A stretch of 64,000 nt of DNA from Komarekiella atlantica HA4396-MV6 (lineage in GTDB: Bacteria; Cyanobacteriota; Cyanobacteriia; Cyanobacteriales; Nostocaceae). The notes beneath the pieces were generated by a model, which was given only the letters and a program-made list of their open reading frames with translations, was not told the DNA's origin and did no database searches. Position 1 is the first letter of the stretch, and every line of letters starts with the position of its first letter. Location of the stretch: NCBI GenBank assembly GCA_019359395.1, contig JAHHHK010000002.1, positions 186,001-250,000 on the forward strand. The letters run 5' to 3'. This document shows, piece after piece, positions 16,101 to 25,206 of this stretch. The position numbers were made by a program, and so were the translations under genes.

Positions 16101-17012
16101 TCACTCCTCACCTTCACCTCCCACTTTATCGCCGCGTTCCAGTTCCCAAAGAATTTGATTGCCTTCACGACGTACCCGTGATACTATCCAGTTTCGCCAG
16201 CGCCACTGATCTCCTCGACTAGTGACGGCGCTAGCGTGGACATCCATTAAGTCTGCTAGTTCAGAACTGGTGATTAAATAACCTTTTTCGGCAATTTCAT
16301 CAGCAATACGCAGAGTTTCGATTAAGCTGCGGAGTTGCGAAACCCTCATCTCAGGCAGTTTTTCGTCATTTGTGGCTGCGGCTGTCCCAGTTGATGGTTC
16401 CATAATGGTTATTTCTGATGTAGAAATACTGATTTCTTGTGTGCTTTTGTCAATTATTGTAGAGTTTGCTTTAAAGTCAGATACTTTTGCTACATTTAGT
16501 TCACTTTGGGAATGTAAAGATTTATGAGAATGTGTGGGCAATAATTGTTGTAGGGATGGGATTTTGCCACTAGCATAGGTGCGAGCAATCACATCACAAC
16601 GTTCGTTGCCTATGTTACCAGAATGTCCTCGGACGTGTTGCCACTTTACTAATCGGCTATTAAGTTCATCAAGGGTTTCCAAAAGGTCTTGATTTTGGAC
16701 GGGGTTCCCATCTGACTTTTTCCAGCCTTTCTTTTTCCAGCCTGTAATCCACTTGGTAACGCAGTTAATCAGATATTCGCTATCGGTATAAAGGGTTACG
16801 GGTTCAGTTTGTCCAGACGTTTCCAAAAATTTTAGGGCAGCGATCGCAGCTTGCATTTCCATCTTATTGTTTGTGGTATGCGGGGATGCATCGCCCATTT
16901 CGTGAATTGAGCCATCGCTAAAGTAAACAACGACACCCCAACCGCCAGGCCCAGGATTACCAGTACAAGCGCCATCAGTATATATGCTTTGAATTATATG
17001 TTGGGTTGGCAT
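16101..17012 (-). CDS. rnhA: Ribonuclease HI with C-terminal cyanobacterial extension
   Basis: Encodes 303 residues. The N-terminal ~150 residues are RNase HI with all catalytic acids: D in IYTDGACTGNPG, E in NNKMEMQAAI, D in TLYTDSEY and D in GNERCDVIA; the basic helix WKKKGWKKSDGNPV is present. It degrades the RNA strand of RNA-DNA hybrids. A Ser/Thr-rich linker (about 170-225) leads to a C-terminal domain (LRSLIETLRIADEIAEKGYL...) with a winged-helix look (ELADLMDVHASAVTSRG), common in cyanobacterial RnhA. The start MPTQHIIQS at 17012 is preferred over 17042. Confidence 0.92.
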   Translation of the reverse strand: MPTQHIIQSIYTDGACTGNPGPGGWGVVVYFSDGSIHEMGDASPHTTNNKMEMQAAIAALKFLETSGQTEPVTLYTDSEYLINCVTKWITGWKKKGWKKSDGNPVQNQDLLETLDELNSRLVKWQHVRGHSGNIGNERCDVIARTYASGKIPSLQQLLPTHSHKSLHSQSELNVAKVSDFKANSTIIDKSTQEISISTSEITIMEPSTGTAAATNDEKLPEMRVSQLRSLIETLRIADEIAEKGYLITSSELADLMDVHASAVTSRGDQWRWRNWIVSRVRREGNQILWELERGDKVGGEGEE

Positions 17013-17111
17013 GGTGAGAACATGGAACTGCAAAGGACACACAGATAAGTTTGAGCAGCGGATTTTGGTAAATAATATTCACGCTATTATACTGGCTAGT
17101 ACTCCAACTCG

Positions 17112-18113
17112 TTAATAATCGATATTTTGAACTTTTTGTAAAAGTTGTGTAACTGCTTGTAGAATTATTTCTCGCTGATCTATCCAAACAAAATGACCGC
17201 TCTTTTCTGCTAATAATTGTTGGCAGTCAGTTGAAAGCAATAGTAAATTAGAGTGCATTTTGTTACGAAGCTTATCGGCTGATTGGATCGAAAAATAAAG
17301 CCTTCCCAAGGAAGGCTTTAAAAAAGTATTTGCTTTGATATTAATAATTGGAATCATGCCAAAATCGTTAGCTTTTTGGACTTGATAACTACTGGCATTC
17401 AAACTCCACATTTCTCTAAACATAGTTAGCCAATGTTTTGCAGAGTAAAAAGATGTTTTAACGATTGTTAATGATGTAGGCGAAAACTGGCGAAGTTCCT
17501 TTTTGATAATTTCAAATGCACCCAGTATACCTAAAAAGCGAACAATTCCTAATGTAGCCCCAAGCGATGCGATCGCAAAAGAAATTGAGAAAAATAATTT
17601 CAATAGCTGGAGACTAATTGGCATCGCTAACATTAATTTTTCATGCAAACCATCTGTTAAAATCATTCCTACTACTTCTTCAGGAAAATGATGAGCATAT
17701 AGACGCATATTATAAGTACCGAATGAGTTCCCTACTAAGATGTAAGGCGGCTCAATTTCTGCTTTGATTAAAAGACCATGTAATTCTTTGACAATCTGTT
17801 CACTAGTACGCGGTTTCCAATTTGATTGGCTCCAACCATATCCGGCTCTGTCATATATACAAACTCGTGTAAGTTTAGCTAATTCTTCTACCAGTAAATA
17901 TCCCTCTATTCCTCCAAGGCTATGATCTAAAACTATCGTTATATTTCCTTCGCCAGCGCAATATATATGTAATTGATGACCTTCTACATCAATCAACTTA
18001 CCTAATGGCTTCGTATGTAATTTTTCTTGTCTGCTAGCAATTGTATGATATACAGTTATGCCTAGTAAAAAGAATGATTTCCAGTTAAATAAAGCGAATA
18101 AAGTTGATATCAA
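17112..18113 (-). CDS. Alpha/beta hydrolase, membrane-anchored
   Basis: Encodes 333 residues. After an N-terminal hydrophobic segment (LFALFNWKSFFLLGITVY) comes an alpha/beta-hydrolase fold: oxyanion region LDHSLGG, RVCIYDRAGYGWS, nucleophile elbow VGNSFGTYN (Ser about 141) and catalytic His in KSGHFVWID (about 306). The substrate is unknown. It is the last gene of a four-gene minus-strand operon with gaps of 11, 35 and 40 bp. Confidence 0.82.
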   Translation of the reverse strand: MISTLFALFNWKSFFLLGITVYHTIASRQEKLHTKPLGKLIDVEGHQLHIYCAGEGNITIVLDHSLGGIEGYLLVEELAKLTRVCIYDRAGYGWSQSNWKPRTSEQIVKELHGLLIKAEIEPPYILVGNSFGTYNMRLYAHHFPEEVVGMILTDGLHEKLMLAMPISLQLLKLFFSISFAIASLGATLGIVRFLGILGAFEIIKKELRQFSPTSLTIVKTSFYSAKHWLTMFREMWSLNASSYQVQKANDFGMIPIINIKANTFLKPSLGRLYFSIQSADKLRNKMHSNLLLLSTDCQQLLAEKSGHFVWIDQREIILQAVTQLLQKVQNIDY

Positions 18114-18153
18114 AAATTTACTTTCTCCAAATGAATATGCTTTTCCCTAGCTT

Positions 18154-18615
18154 CTATGAATGATAATTATCAATCACCTCTTGCATAAACTTACTCCAGA
18201 TTTCATTAGGAATCCAAATCTGATTTAAATCCTGCTTAGCCTCTTCATCATTCATGCCTTTATGAAGACGGCGATAAAGATACATAAAAGCGGAAACTCT
18301 CTTATTAGCAGCACAATGGACTAATATTTTTTTATTGGCGTTTGCTTCCAAGGTGCTAAAAAACTCTGTTATATCTTTAATAGTAGGATTTTCCCAAAGC
18401 ACAGGAATATGTACATACTCCATGCTTTGAGATTCTACGATTTGCTTTTCATTAGGTAAAGCATTACTCGATGTTGGCAGTGCTAAATTGACAATTAATT
18501 GGTATCCTGATTGTTTAATTGCTGCAAACTGTTTTGCGGTTGGTTGTCCGCAAGTAGCAATTGCGTCTGATAGCTGAAGAAAGTTATCTATATCTTCAAG
18601 AGATTTTGTAGACAT
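18154..18615 (-). CDS. Tyrosine-phosphatase-like protein (DUF442/beta-lactamase-hydrolase-like type)
   Basis: Encodes 153 residues. The N-terminus LSDAIATCGQPTAKQFAAIK and the loop HCAANKRVSAFMYLYRR (a CxxxxxR phosphate-binding signature, Cys about 100, Arg about 105) match the small cyanobacterial/proteobacterial family related to dual-specificity phosphatases. Substrate unknown. It lies between the cupin and hydrolase genes in the same operon. Confidence 0.8.
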   Translation of the reverse strand: MSTKSLEDIDNFLQLSDAIATCGQPTAKQFAAIKQSGYQLIVNLALPTSSNALPNEKQIVESQSMEYVHIPVLWENPTIKDITEFFSTLEANANKKILVHCAANKRVSAFMYLYRRLHKGMNDEEAKQDLNQIWIPNEIWSKFMQEVIDNYHS

Positions 18616-18645
18616 ATTTACAATTTCCTTGATTGTTGTTTTAGC

Positions 18646-19110
18646 TCAATTTTCGTATAAAGTACCATCTTTGTGTGTGAAAATTCGACCTCCATCAGCA
18701 GCAGATTTAACCATCAAGTCATCATCTGGATAGCAAGCTTCATCGTCGGGACTTCTATCCCCAACTTCTAAATACACTACTACTGCATTGGAGTAATTCA
18801 CTAGTTGGTGTCCATCTGCTTCTCCTGCTGGAAAAGCTGCCATCATTCCCGGTTTAAGGATTTGCTTTCCTGCATTGTTGACTAGCGTCACTTCACCTTC
18901 TATGACATAAATAAACTCATCTTGGCAGGTATGCCAATGTCTGAGAGCAGAACAGCTTCCTGGCGCAAGAGTGACTAAGTTGACACCAAAATTTTTCAAT
19001 CCCGCTGCATTTCCTAATGCCTGTTTCGCTCGTCCTACCACAAGAGGCTGAAATTTATTTGGATAAATCGAAGTTGTCCGAGTTGGTACATTTTCTGGGT
19101 TAATAATCAT
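18646..19110 (-). CDS. Cupin-domain protein
   Basis: Encodes 154 residues. One cupin barrel with the metal-binding motif LRHWHTCQDEFIYVIEGE and the second motif PAGEADGHQLVN. The C-terminus (YPDDDLMVKSAADGGRIFTHKDG) is typical of a cupin subfamily often seen beside acetyltransferase genes. No specific substrate can be named. It is separated by 11 bp from the upstream GNAT gene, so cotranscription is likely. Confidence 0.8.
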   Translation of the reverse strand: MIINPENVPTRTTSIYPNKFQPLVVGRAKQALGNAAGLKNFGVNLVTLAPGSCSALRHWHTCQDEFIYVIEGEVTLVNNAGKQILKPGMMAAFPAGEADGHQLVNYSNAVVVYLEVGDRSPDDEACYPDDDLMVKSAADGGRIFTHKDGTLYEN

Positions 19111-19121
19111 TTGTAATTCCT

Positions 19122-19547
19122 TTAAATGATTGGTTTTCCTCTATACATTAACTGAATTTCTCCCACATTAGTTGTGAAGCCACAACGTTCATAAAATGGG
19201 ATCATTTTTGGTAAACAGTAAAGAGCAATATTTTCAACTGCGCTTAACTGGGGATGATTAATCACTGCATCTAGCAATTTATTGCCAAGTCCCATATTTC
19301 TATAGTTCTGCTTGATGATGACATCATAAATAGTTGCTCTATATACAAAGTCAGTAATAACGCGAGCAAACCCAATCAATTGTTCGCTGTCATCTACTAA
19401 AGCAATAATAATATCTGATGCGCTCAACATTTTAACAACTTGCTGATATGTACGGTTTTTACTCCAAAATTCATTTTTGTACAATTCTACTAGTTCTAAA
19501 ATCTGATTTTCATTCAACTTGGCAATAATTTTGTAAGTCATGAGCAA
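19122..19547 (-). CDS. GNAT family N-acetyltransferase
   Basis: Encodes 141 residues. GNAT fold with the acetyl-CoA site IIKQNYRNMGLGNKLLDAV (motif A, R/QxxGxG/A form) and an end KMIPFYERCGFTTNVGE. Substrate unknown. It is the first gene of the operon GNAT-cupin-phosphatase-like-hydrolase. Confidence 0.85.
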   Translation of the reverse strand: MLMTYKIIAKLNENQILELVELYKNEFWSKNRTYQQVVKMLSASDIIIALVDDSEQLIGFARVITDFVYRATIYDVIIKQNYRNMGLGNKLLDAVINHPQLSAVENIALYCLPKMIPFYERCGFTTNVGEIQLMYRGKPII

Positions 19548-19909
19548 TTTACAAGTGAAAATAAAATGTTTGCTTTAGAGAACTTTATTTATTTAACCTT
19601 AACTTTTGTATTTTCAAAACTTGTTATGTAGCGGTTCCCATTCAGATACGGTACAACATTACATCACCAGGTGCAGGGGCATGGCAGCCATGCCCCTACG
19701 GGTATACTTCACGCGAGAACCGCTATATCCTGAAAAAGCCATTTAAAACTCTACAAAGAGCGATAGACCGCTAACTGCGAACATAAGTGTTATCTAATAC
19801 TTGGCTGCTATCTGTATAAATATTTAAATAACGTTCATATCTCAAGAATGTGCAGTTTGCTGATTGTCCTTTGCATAGATGATGTTGCACAGAGTTTTTT
19901 GCGCTATCA
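19548..19909. other. Intergenic region with an inverted-repeat element
   Basis: Holds a ~97-bp non-coding unit (19629-19725) bounded by tagcggttc and gaaccgcta, enclosing a perfect palindrome aggggcatggc/gccatgcccct (about 19675-19697). This is a dispersed-repeat type common in Nostocales. The remaining sequence shows no gene. Confidence 0.6.
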
Positions 19910-19924
19910 TGATAACGATTCTCA
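19910..19924. promoter_or_regulatory. Zur/Fur-type operator candidate
   Basis: The 15-mer tgataacgattctca forms an imperfect 7-1-7 palindrome close to the cyanobacterial Zur box (TGATAAT-N-ATTATCA form). It lies 230 bp upstream of the COG0523 GTPase gene and the folE that follows. COG0523 genes are classical Zur targets. The position and match support zinc regulation, but binding is inferred only. Confidence 0.5.
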
Positions 19925-20153
19925 TTATTTGTGAGTTATGGTCAGTTCTCTAACCCAGTCCCAGGAGAAATTAACTTGTACAAATTCGCCACACCTGCGT
20001 TCACCTCTTGGCGATCGCTATGCAAAATTCCTTTTTGGGAACTCAACTTAATAGCGATCGCCAACGACCAATTAGAGCAGTTTTTGGCTCATTGAAGAGA
20101 TTTTCCTTTTCTGACAAGTTTTTATATTTAATAACTCTACAAGAGGATAGCAC

Positions 20154-21182
20154 ATGAACACTTTCAAAGAATCAGCTACTAATACTATTCTTGATATTCC
20201 TAAAAAGGGAATGCCTGTTACCATCATCACTGGATTTTTAGGTAGTGGTAAAACTACCCTGCTCAATCAGATTCTCAAGAACAAACAAGATTTAAAAGTG
20301 GCAGTACTCGTTAATGAGTTTGGCGATATCAACATTGATAGCCAATTATTAGTTTCTGTAGACACAGATATGGTAGAACTCAGCAATGGCTGTATTTGTT
20401 GTACAATAAACGATGGCTTAGTTGATGCTGTTTATCGTGTTTTAGAAAGAGAAGATCGCATAGACTATTTAGTCATTGAAACCACGGGTGTTGCTGATCC
20501 TTTGCCAATTATATTAACATTTCTGGGCACAGAATTGAGAGATTTTACTAATCTCGATTCTATCCTCACCTTAGTAGATTCTGAGGTTTTTAATGCAGAA
20601 CATTTTCAGAGTGAAGCAGCTTTAAAACAGATAACTTATGCAGATATTATTCTCTTAAATAAAGTTGACCTCGTTAGTTCAGAAAAACTCAAAGAATTAG
20701 AAACTTACATCTACGAAATGAAGGTGGGAGCGAAAATTTTACATACTCAATATGGACAGGTTTCGTTACCATTAATTTTGGATGTGGAGTTGACTCCTAC
20801 AGATGAATATACTTCTCTTGCTCAAGAAGACAACCACGAGCATCACCATGATCATGAACATGAGCATCATCATCATGAACATCACTCACATCATTTAGAC
20901 AATGATGGATTTGTTTCGGTTTCTTTCCAAAGCGATCGCCCTTTTGATATCCACAAGTTTGAGGAATTTCTTACTGGACAAATGCCACAAGGTGTGTTCC
21001 GCGCTAAAGGTATTCTTTGGTTTAGTGATAGCGACTTACGCCATATCTTTCAACTCAGTGGCCCTCGTTACAACTTACACGCTGATGACTGGCATTCTTC
21101 GCCTAAAAATCAGCTAGTTTTCATTGGACGGAACTTGGAGACGAGTGAAATTCACAATCAGCTTCATAAATGTTTGGTATGA
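20154..21182 (+). CDS. COG0523 family G3E GTPase, putative zinc chaperone
   Basis: Encodes 342 residues. Walker A in ITGFLGSGKTTLLNQIL (about 26-42), the metal-binding CxCC motif in NGCICCTINDGL (about 81-85), ETTGVADP (switch), NKVDLV (guanine specificity) and the C-terminal CobW_C domain. A histidine-rich loop (about 223-244, HEHHHDHEHEHHHHEHHSHH) would bind several metal ions. COG0523 proteins deliver metal, mainly zinc, to client enzymes under limitation. The next gene is folE, whose product needs zinc, which fits a client relation. A Zur-like box lies upstream. Confidence 0.92.
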   Translation: MNTFKESATNTILDIPKKGMPVTIITGFLGSGKTTLLNQILKNKQDLKVAVLVNEFGDINIDSQLLVSVDTDMVELSNGCICCTINDGLVDAVYRVLEREDRIDYLVIETTGVADPLPIILTFLGTELRDFTNLDSILTLVDSEVFNAEHFQSEAALKQITYADIILLNKVDLVSSEKLKELETYIYEMKVGAKILHTQYGQVSLPLILDVELTPTDEYTSLAQEDNHEHHHDHEHEHHHHEHHSHHLDNDGFVSVSFQSDRPFDIHKFEEFLTGQMPQGVFRAKGILWFSDSDLRHIFQLSGPRYNLHADDWHSSPKNQLVFIGRNLETSEIHNQLHKCLV

Positions 21183-21288
21183 TTAAGAAGTGTAAAGATA
21201 TGTTACACTCAGTCACTAGTTAGCGGTCAATGGCAACCGATATCTGACTACAGACTAATTTGTCAAACATTTCTACAAGACTCAAAAA

Positions 21289-21939
21289 ATGACTCTATCG
21301 ATTCGTCCCGATCTAACTTCTGCTGATCAAATACTGTCATCTTTAGCAACTCCGCAACAGCAAACTGTAACAGAAGCAGAAATGATGCAAGCTGTGCGTA
21401 CTCTGTTGATTGGATTAGGAGAAGACCCAGACCGTGAAGGACTAAAAGATACTCCCAAAAGGGTGATGAAAGCATTGCAGTTTCTCACCAAGGGATATCA
21501 TGAATCTTTGAATGAACTGCTAAATGGAGCAGTATTCACAGAAGATGCCAATGAAATGGTGTTGGTTCGGGACATCGATATTTTTAGTTCCTGCGAGCAT
21601 CATATTCTGCCGATAATTGGTCGCGCTCATGTTGCCTATATTCCCAATGGCAAAGTGATCGGATTATCTAAAATTGCCCGCATTTGCGAAATGTATGCAC
21701 GACGCTTACAAGTACAAGAACGTTTGACAGTACAAATTGCTGATGCATTGCAAGGCTTACTCAAACCTCAAGGAGTAGCAGTTGTAGTAGAAGCCACTCA
21801 CATGTGCATGGTGATGCGTGGTGTTCAAAAACCCGGTTCTTGGACTGTAACTAGTGCGATGCGCGGTGTTTTTGCAGAAGATGGCAAGAGTCGTGAAGAA
21901 TTTATGAATTTGATCCACCACAATTCTAATTTTCGTTAA
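21289..21939 (+). CDS. folE: GTP cyclohydrolase I (type IA)
   Basis: Encodes 216 residues. Converts GTP to 7,8-dihydroneopterin triphosphate, the first step to tetrahydrofolate and pterins. Zinc ligands are seen in [11 protein letters not shown] (Cys and His, about 102-105) and in [13 protein letters not shown] (Cys about 173). The active-site segments [18 protein letters not shown] and QVQERLT are present. It lies 106 bp after the COG0523 GTPase, probably in one transcription unit with zinc-dependent control. Confidence 0.94.
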   Translation: MTLSIRPDLTSADQILSSLATPQQQTVTEAEMMQAVRTLLIGLGEDPDREGLKDTPKRVMKALQFLTKGYHESLNELLNGAVFTEDANEMVLVRDIDIFSSCEHHILPIIGRAHVAYIPNGKVIGLSKIARICEMYARRLQVQERLTVQIADALQGLLKPQGVAVVVEATHMCMVMRGVQKPGSWTVTSAMRGVFAEDGKSREEFMNLIHHNSNFR

Positions 21940-21983
21940 TTAACCTCGGTTGAGTTAAATGTATATTTAGCGAGCGCTATGGG

Positions 21984-22010
21984 TGTAGAGATGGGATTCC
22001 TGTCTCTACA
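21984..22010. terminator. Hairpin after folE
   Basis: Stem tgtagaga / tctctaca (21984-21991 with 22003-22010) with an 11-nt loop, 45 nt after the folE stop. No T-run follows, so termination is possible but not certain; it also resembles a dispersed gtagagac repeat. Confidence 0.35.
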
Positions 22011-22247
22011 TCGTTGATGAATTAAAAATTAAAATTTATTCTAGTTTAATTTGAAGCAACAAGAGGTGCATCAGACGAAGAATTTTGCTGAAAGCGATCG
22101 CATTCACAATACACTGCAAACACCCGATATCCCGTTAATTGACAGACTCGATAGTACAAATCTTTAGCATTCCTGATGGACATCTACTTGAATTGTAAGA
22201 TTTAATCAGATATTGTGAGCAATCAAGATTGTTTTCTAAGGAAGCCA

Positions 22248-22598
22248 ATGAATAAATTTATACTAAGTTTACTTTCTTCTCCAGTGCTAATTAGCTCTAT
22301 TCTTTCTATGGGAGTAATGCTTAATCAAGCACAAGCTACAGAGCCAGAAGCCAAAAATACAGACCGCCTATCTTGCATACGCAATTACCATAAAGTTGGT
22401 TTTGTATGTGCTAGGGCTTCTGTATTGGCTGAAATCCCTAACTATCAGCCTGAAGTAGAGTTTTCTCAAAATGATGTCCCTATGCTAGAGTTTAACGTTG
22501 AAGAGAGCGAAATGGCGGTCGTTTTATTTAACTGCGACTGTCCTGCTTGTATAAATTCTTTACGTCAGATGCGTGGCGCAACACCCTTGGTTTATTAG
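22248..22598 (+). CDS. Small secreted protein, unknown function
   Basis: Encodes about 116 residues. Signal peptide MNKFILSLLSSPVLISS onward with cleavage expected after NQAQA. The mature part has five cysteines, including a compact FNCDCPACINSLRQ near the C-terminus that could bind metal or form disulfides. The ATG at 22248 is preferred to the GTG at 22215. Family not recognised. Confidence 0.6.
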   Translation: MNKFILSLLSSPVLISSILSMGVMLNQAQATEPEAKNTDRLSCIRNYHKVGFVCARASVLAEIPNYQPEVEFSQNDVPMLEFNVEESEMAVVLFNCDCPACINSLRQMRGATPLVY

Positions 22599-22641
22599 TA
22601 TTTCACCAGCGACTACAAAGCAAAATCTATAAACATTTGTG

Positions 22642-22665
22642 AGGGCACAACATCTGTTGTGCCCT
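22642..22665. terminator. Perfect 10-bp hairpin
   Basis: Arms agggcacaac and gttgtgccct with a 4-nt loop, 43 nt after the preceding gene and 42 nt after the stop codon of the convergent pentapeptide gene. It could serve both convergent genes as a bidirectional terminator; the short T content makes this tentative. Confidence 0.45.
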
Positions 22666-22706
22666 TAATGCGTGTCTATTCAAACGAAAACCACTATCTA
22701 GGAAGA

Positions 22707-23255
22707 TTAGCAACCGCCAGCCCAAGTTACCCATTTATGAGATAAACCTATATGCAAAACTCCCCCAATCATCTCTTGTTCAGTGATGATTGCCCCTGTT
22801 AAATCTGCACCATAAAGGTCTGCTTCATTAATATTGCTGCCAATTAAATTTGCCTTTTTGAGATTGGCATGACTTAAATCTGCTCCACTCATTTCCGCCT
22901 CACTGAGGTTTGCACCAAGCAAGTTTGCCAAAGCTAAATTTGCACTCCGCAAATCTGCACGACTCAGGTTAGTTTCTTGCAGATTTCCTCTAATTAAGTC
23001 TGCACCAATCAAGTTTACTTCACTCAAGTTTGCACCACTTAAGTTGGCTCTGCTAAGTTCCGCATCAGTCAAGTTTGCCCGACTAAAGTTACATCCACTC
23101 AAGTTGGCTTGAGAAAGGTCAGCACCACTCAAGTCGGCTTCAGCCAAATTTGCACCACTCAAGTCAGTTTCAGTTAGGTTTACTTGATGCAAATTTGCTT
23201 TATTGAAATTCCGTTCTCCTGCTGCATATAGATTCAGGAGCCTATTAGCGTCCAT
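22707..23255 (-). CDS. Pentapeptide-repeat protein
   Basis: Encodes 182 residues consisting almost wholly of A(D/N)LXX repeats (about residues 18-155, for example LTETDLSGANLAEADLSGAD), which form a right-handed quadrilateral beta helix. These proteins are abundant in filamentous cyanobacteria, usually with unknown roles. The end is GLSHKWVTWAGGC. No signal peptide or membrane segment. Confidence 0.9.
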   Translation of the reverse strand: MDANRLLNLYAAGERNFNKANLHQVNLTETDLSGANLAEADLSGADLSQANLSGCNFSRANLTDAELSRANLSGANLSEVNLIGADLIRGNLQETNLSRADLRSANLALANLLGANLSEAEMSGADLSHANLKKANLIGSNINEADLYGADLTGAIITEQEMIGGVLHIGLSHKWVTWAGGC

Positions 23256-23773
23256 ATTGTCACCTCGTAATGTCTATAGGTAAATAAGTTTAGTGAATTA
23301 ACACTACCCACACACCAAAGACGATTTGTTGAGTTGCCAGCAATCGGAACTTTAGCTAAAACTTGTAATCTTATTTTGCTATATATTTTGAATATTTAGA
23401 CGTTTACTTAATGGAAATATACTTGATACGCTGCTAACAAGTAATTGGGATCTTTTTTGTATTTCTGTTTGAATGAGAATAATTACTTAACTACCACCAG
23501 CATATTAATTATGAATAAATTGATTTTATAAATTAATTTACAATACTAGAACAAAATAGATATAAAATTATGTAGTTACTATTTTTATCCAGCTAGATTA
23601 ATTGAAAAAGTTTAGTTTCAGCTAAAACTTTAAAAAGAAAACATTGAGTTTTTTGATATAAACTATTTAAATCAAAAATTGGCTTCTAGGCTTGTGATCG
23701 CCTTTATACAAATTCAATAAACGCCACTAAATTTAATGGTATATTTGATTAAGAGTCTCATCAAATAAAAGCC
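23256..23773. other. AT-rich intergenic region without recognisable gene
   Basis: A 518-bp AT-rich stretch between divergent genes. No open frame, repeat or RNA structure that I can support; it should contain the promoters of both neighbours. Confidence 0.5.
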
Positions 23774-24091
23774 ATGACACAATTGAATTCTCATCAAAAA
23801 CCCCGTCGAGGAAGATTATTTCCAGAACTAACTATCTCTCCTGAAGAACAAGCCAAACGCCAAGCCGAACTAGAAGCGTTTCAGCAGCGAGGCCGTGTAA
23901 TTTTTGAGAAACTTCGCCCACAGTTAATCGAGAAGCACTATAACTGGTTTATATACATTGAGCCAGAAAGTGGAGACTATTTCATTGCTCCAGATAGCAT
24001 GGTGGCTGTACAGCAAGCAATTGAAAAATACCCGCAGCGTCGATTTGCAACTTTCCGGCTAAATGAGACTGGAGTCTGTGGTCGGATATGA
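23774..24091 (+). CDS. Small hypothetical protein, first gene of a two-gene unit
   Basis: Encodes 105 residues. Charged N-terminal half (SPEEQAKRQAELEAFQQRG) and a C-terminal domain HYNWFIYIEPESGDYFIAPD with FRLNETGVCGRI, like short DUF5678-type proteins of cyanobacteria. The stop overlaps the start of the next, broken gene in ATGA, so the pair was translationally coupled. Such pairs resemble a regulator plus a retropepsin-like protein. Confidence 0.65.
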   Translation: MTQLNSHQKPRRGRLFPELTISPEEQAKRQAELEAFQQRGRVIFEKLRPQLIEKHYNWFIYIEPESGDYFIAPDSMVAVQQAIEKYPQRRFATFRLNETGVCGRI

Positions 24092-24451
24092 TCCAAGGTG
24101 AGTTTGATGAGATTGGTCAGTTATTTTTTAAAATTGAGTTGATTGCTGCCACTGGAGAGGTATTACCAGTCATGGCGTTACTTTATACAGGCTCAACAGA
24201 GTGGCTGGCTATTAATTAACCAGAATTTAGAAGCTCTTGAGTGGCTTAATGTTGGAACAAGAGACGTGGTAACTGGAAAAGGTGAAATCACTTTTAATAC
24301 TTACTTGGGAACAGTAGTATTAGATGCACAAGAGTTTACTGTTGAAGTCGTTGCTGGCTCTGAATTTAGGGAGATTATATTAGGATTGCCTTGGTTAAGA
24401 AATCGGCGGCTAGTAGTAGATTTTCCAGCAGGAGTATTGACTTTAGGATAG
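24088..24451 (+). pseudogene. Aspartyl-protease-like protein, frameshifted and lacking the catalytic Asp
   Basis: From the ATG at 24088 the frame reads MIQGEFDEIGQLFFKIELIA and on to VMALLYTGSTEWLAIN, then a stop at 24217-24219. The homologous continuation NLEALEWLNVGTRDVVTGKG and ILGLPWLRNRRLVVDFPAG lies in another frame, up to 24451. Together they match the small retropepsin-like family of cyanobacteria, which has LLDTG at the active site. Here this is LLYTG, so the catalytic Asp is lost as well. The gene is therefore doubly inactivated. Confidence 0.75.
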
Positions 24452-24547
24452 AGGCGATCGCATTATTCATAGTGACTCAATAGATAAACGCTAAAATTTA
24501 TTAAAAGTACGGAAAAGTAAAAAAAGAGTTAAATCTAGAGTGCCTTC

Positions 24548-25162
24548 ATGACCGCTGATTTGAATACGGCTACACCTGATTTTATAAGCACCCTATCCCA
24601 GGCTGCGGCTGCGTATCGACAACACAGAGGCACACGTCCTAGTGCTGAAATATTAGTAAATGCATTATTACAAGCCGAAAAAGCAGCCAAGCAACAACGG
24701 TTGACTTACTCGTTTGAGTCTCTTTTAGGTAAATGGCGACTTTGCTTTGCTACTGGTACTAAGAAAGTTAGAGAGCGAGGGGGAATTGTACTAGGTAAAG
24801 GTTTGTATGTGCCTAAATTGGTAACAATCCATATTTCTTTTAGTGCCATAGAACAAGATTCAGGCAAAGGCGAAATTGCTAATCAAGTTCAATTAGGCTC
24901 AATATTGTTGAAGCTCACGGGGCCAGTACAATATTTAGATAAGAAAAATTTATTGGCGTTTGACTTTAACCACATGTTCATCAGTCTGTTTGGTCGTATG
25001 ATTTACAACAAGCAGATTCGTTCTGGTAAAATTCAATCTGAGGATTTCTATAACCAGCCCATAGCTAAACTACCCTTCTTTGCCTTCTTTTTAGTAACAG
25101 AAGATTTCATTGCAGCTCGTGGTCGTGGGGGAGGGTTAGCACTCTGGATTCGAGAAACTTGA
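24548..25162 (+). CDS. PAP/fibrillin-like lipid-associated protein
   Basis: Encodes 204 residues. The segment SFESLLGKWRLCFATGTKKV matches the LxGxWxLxxxT motif of plastid lipid-associated proteins (plastoglobulins), followed by a lipocalin-like beta region and an end FFLVTEDFIAARGRGGGLALW. In cyanobacteria and plastids these bind lipids and affect photoprotection. The family call is moderately secure. Confidence 0.6.
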   Translation: MTADLNTATPDFISTLSQAAAAYRQHRGTRPSAEILVNALLQAEKAAKQQRLTYSFESLLGKWRLCFATGTKKVRERGGIVLGKGLYVPKLVTIHISFSAIEQDSGKGEIANQVQLGSILLKLTGPVQYLDKKNLLAFDFNHMFISLFGRMIYNKQIRSGKIQSEDFYNQPIAKLPFFAFFLVTEDFIAARGRGGGLALWIRET

Positions 25163-25206
25163 AGAGATGAGAATAGAAGTTATGGCTTTGGCGTTAACGA
25201 TTCTGT

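Noticed and set aside
19938-20051. 37-codon frame upstream of the COG0523 gene
   Set aside because: No ribosome binding site and no recognisable protein; probably part of the 5' leader.
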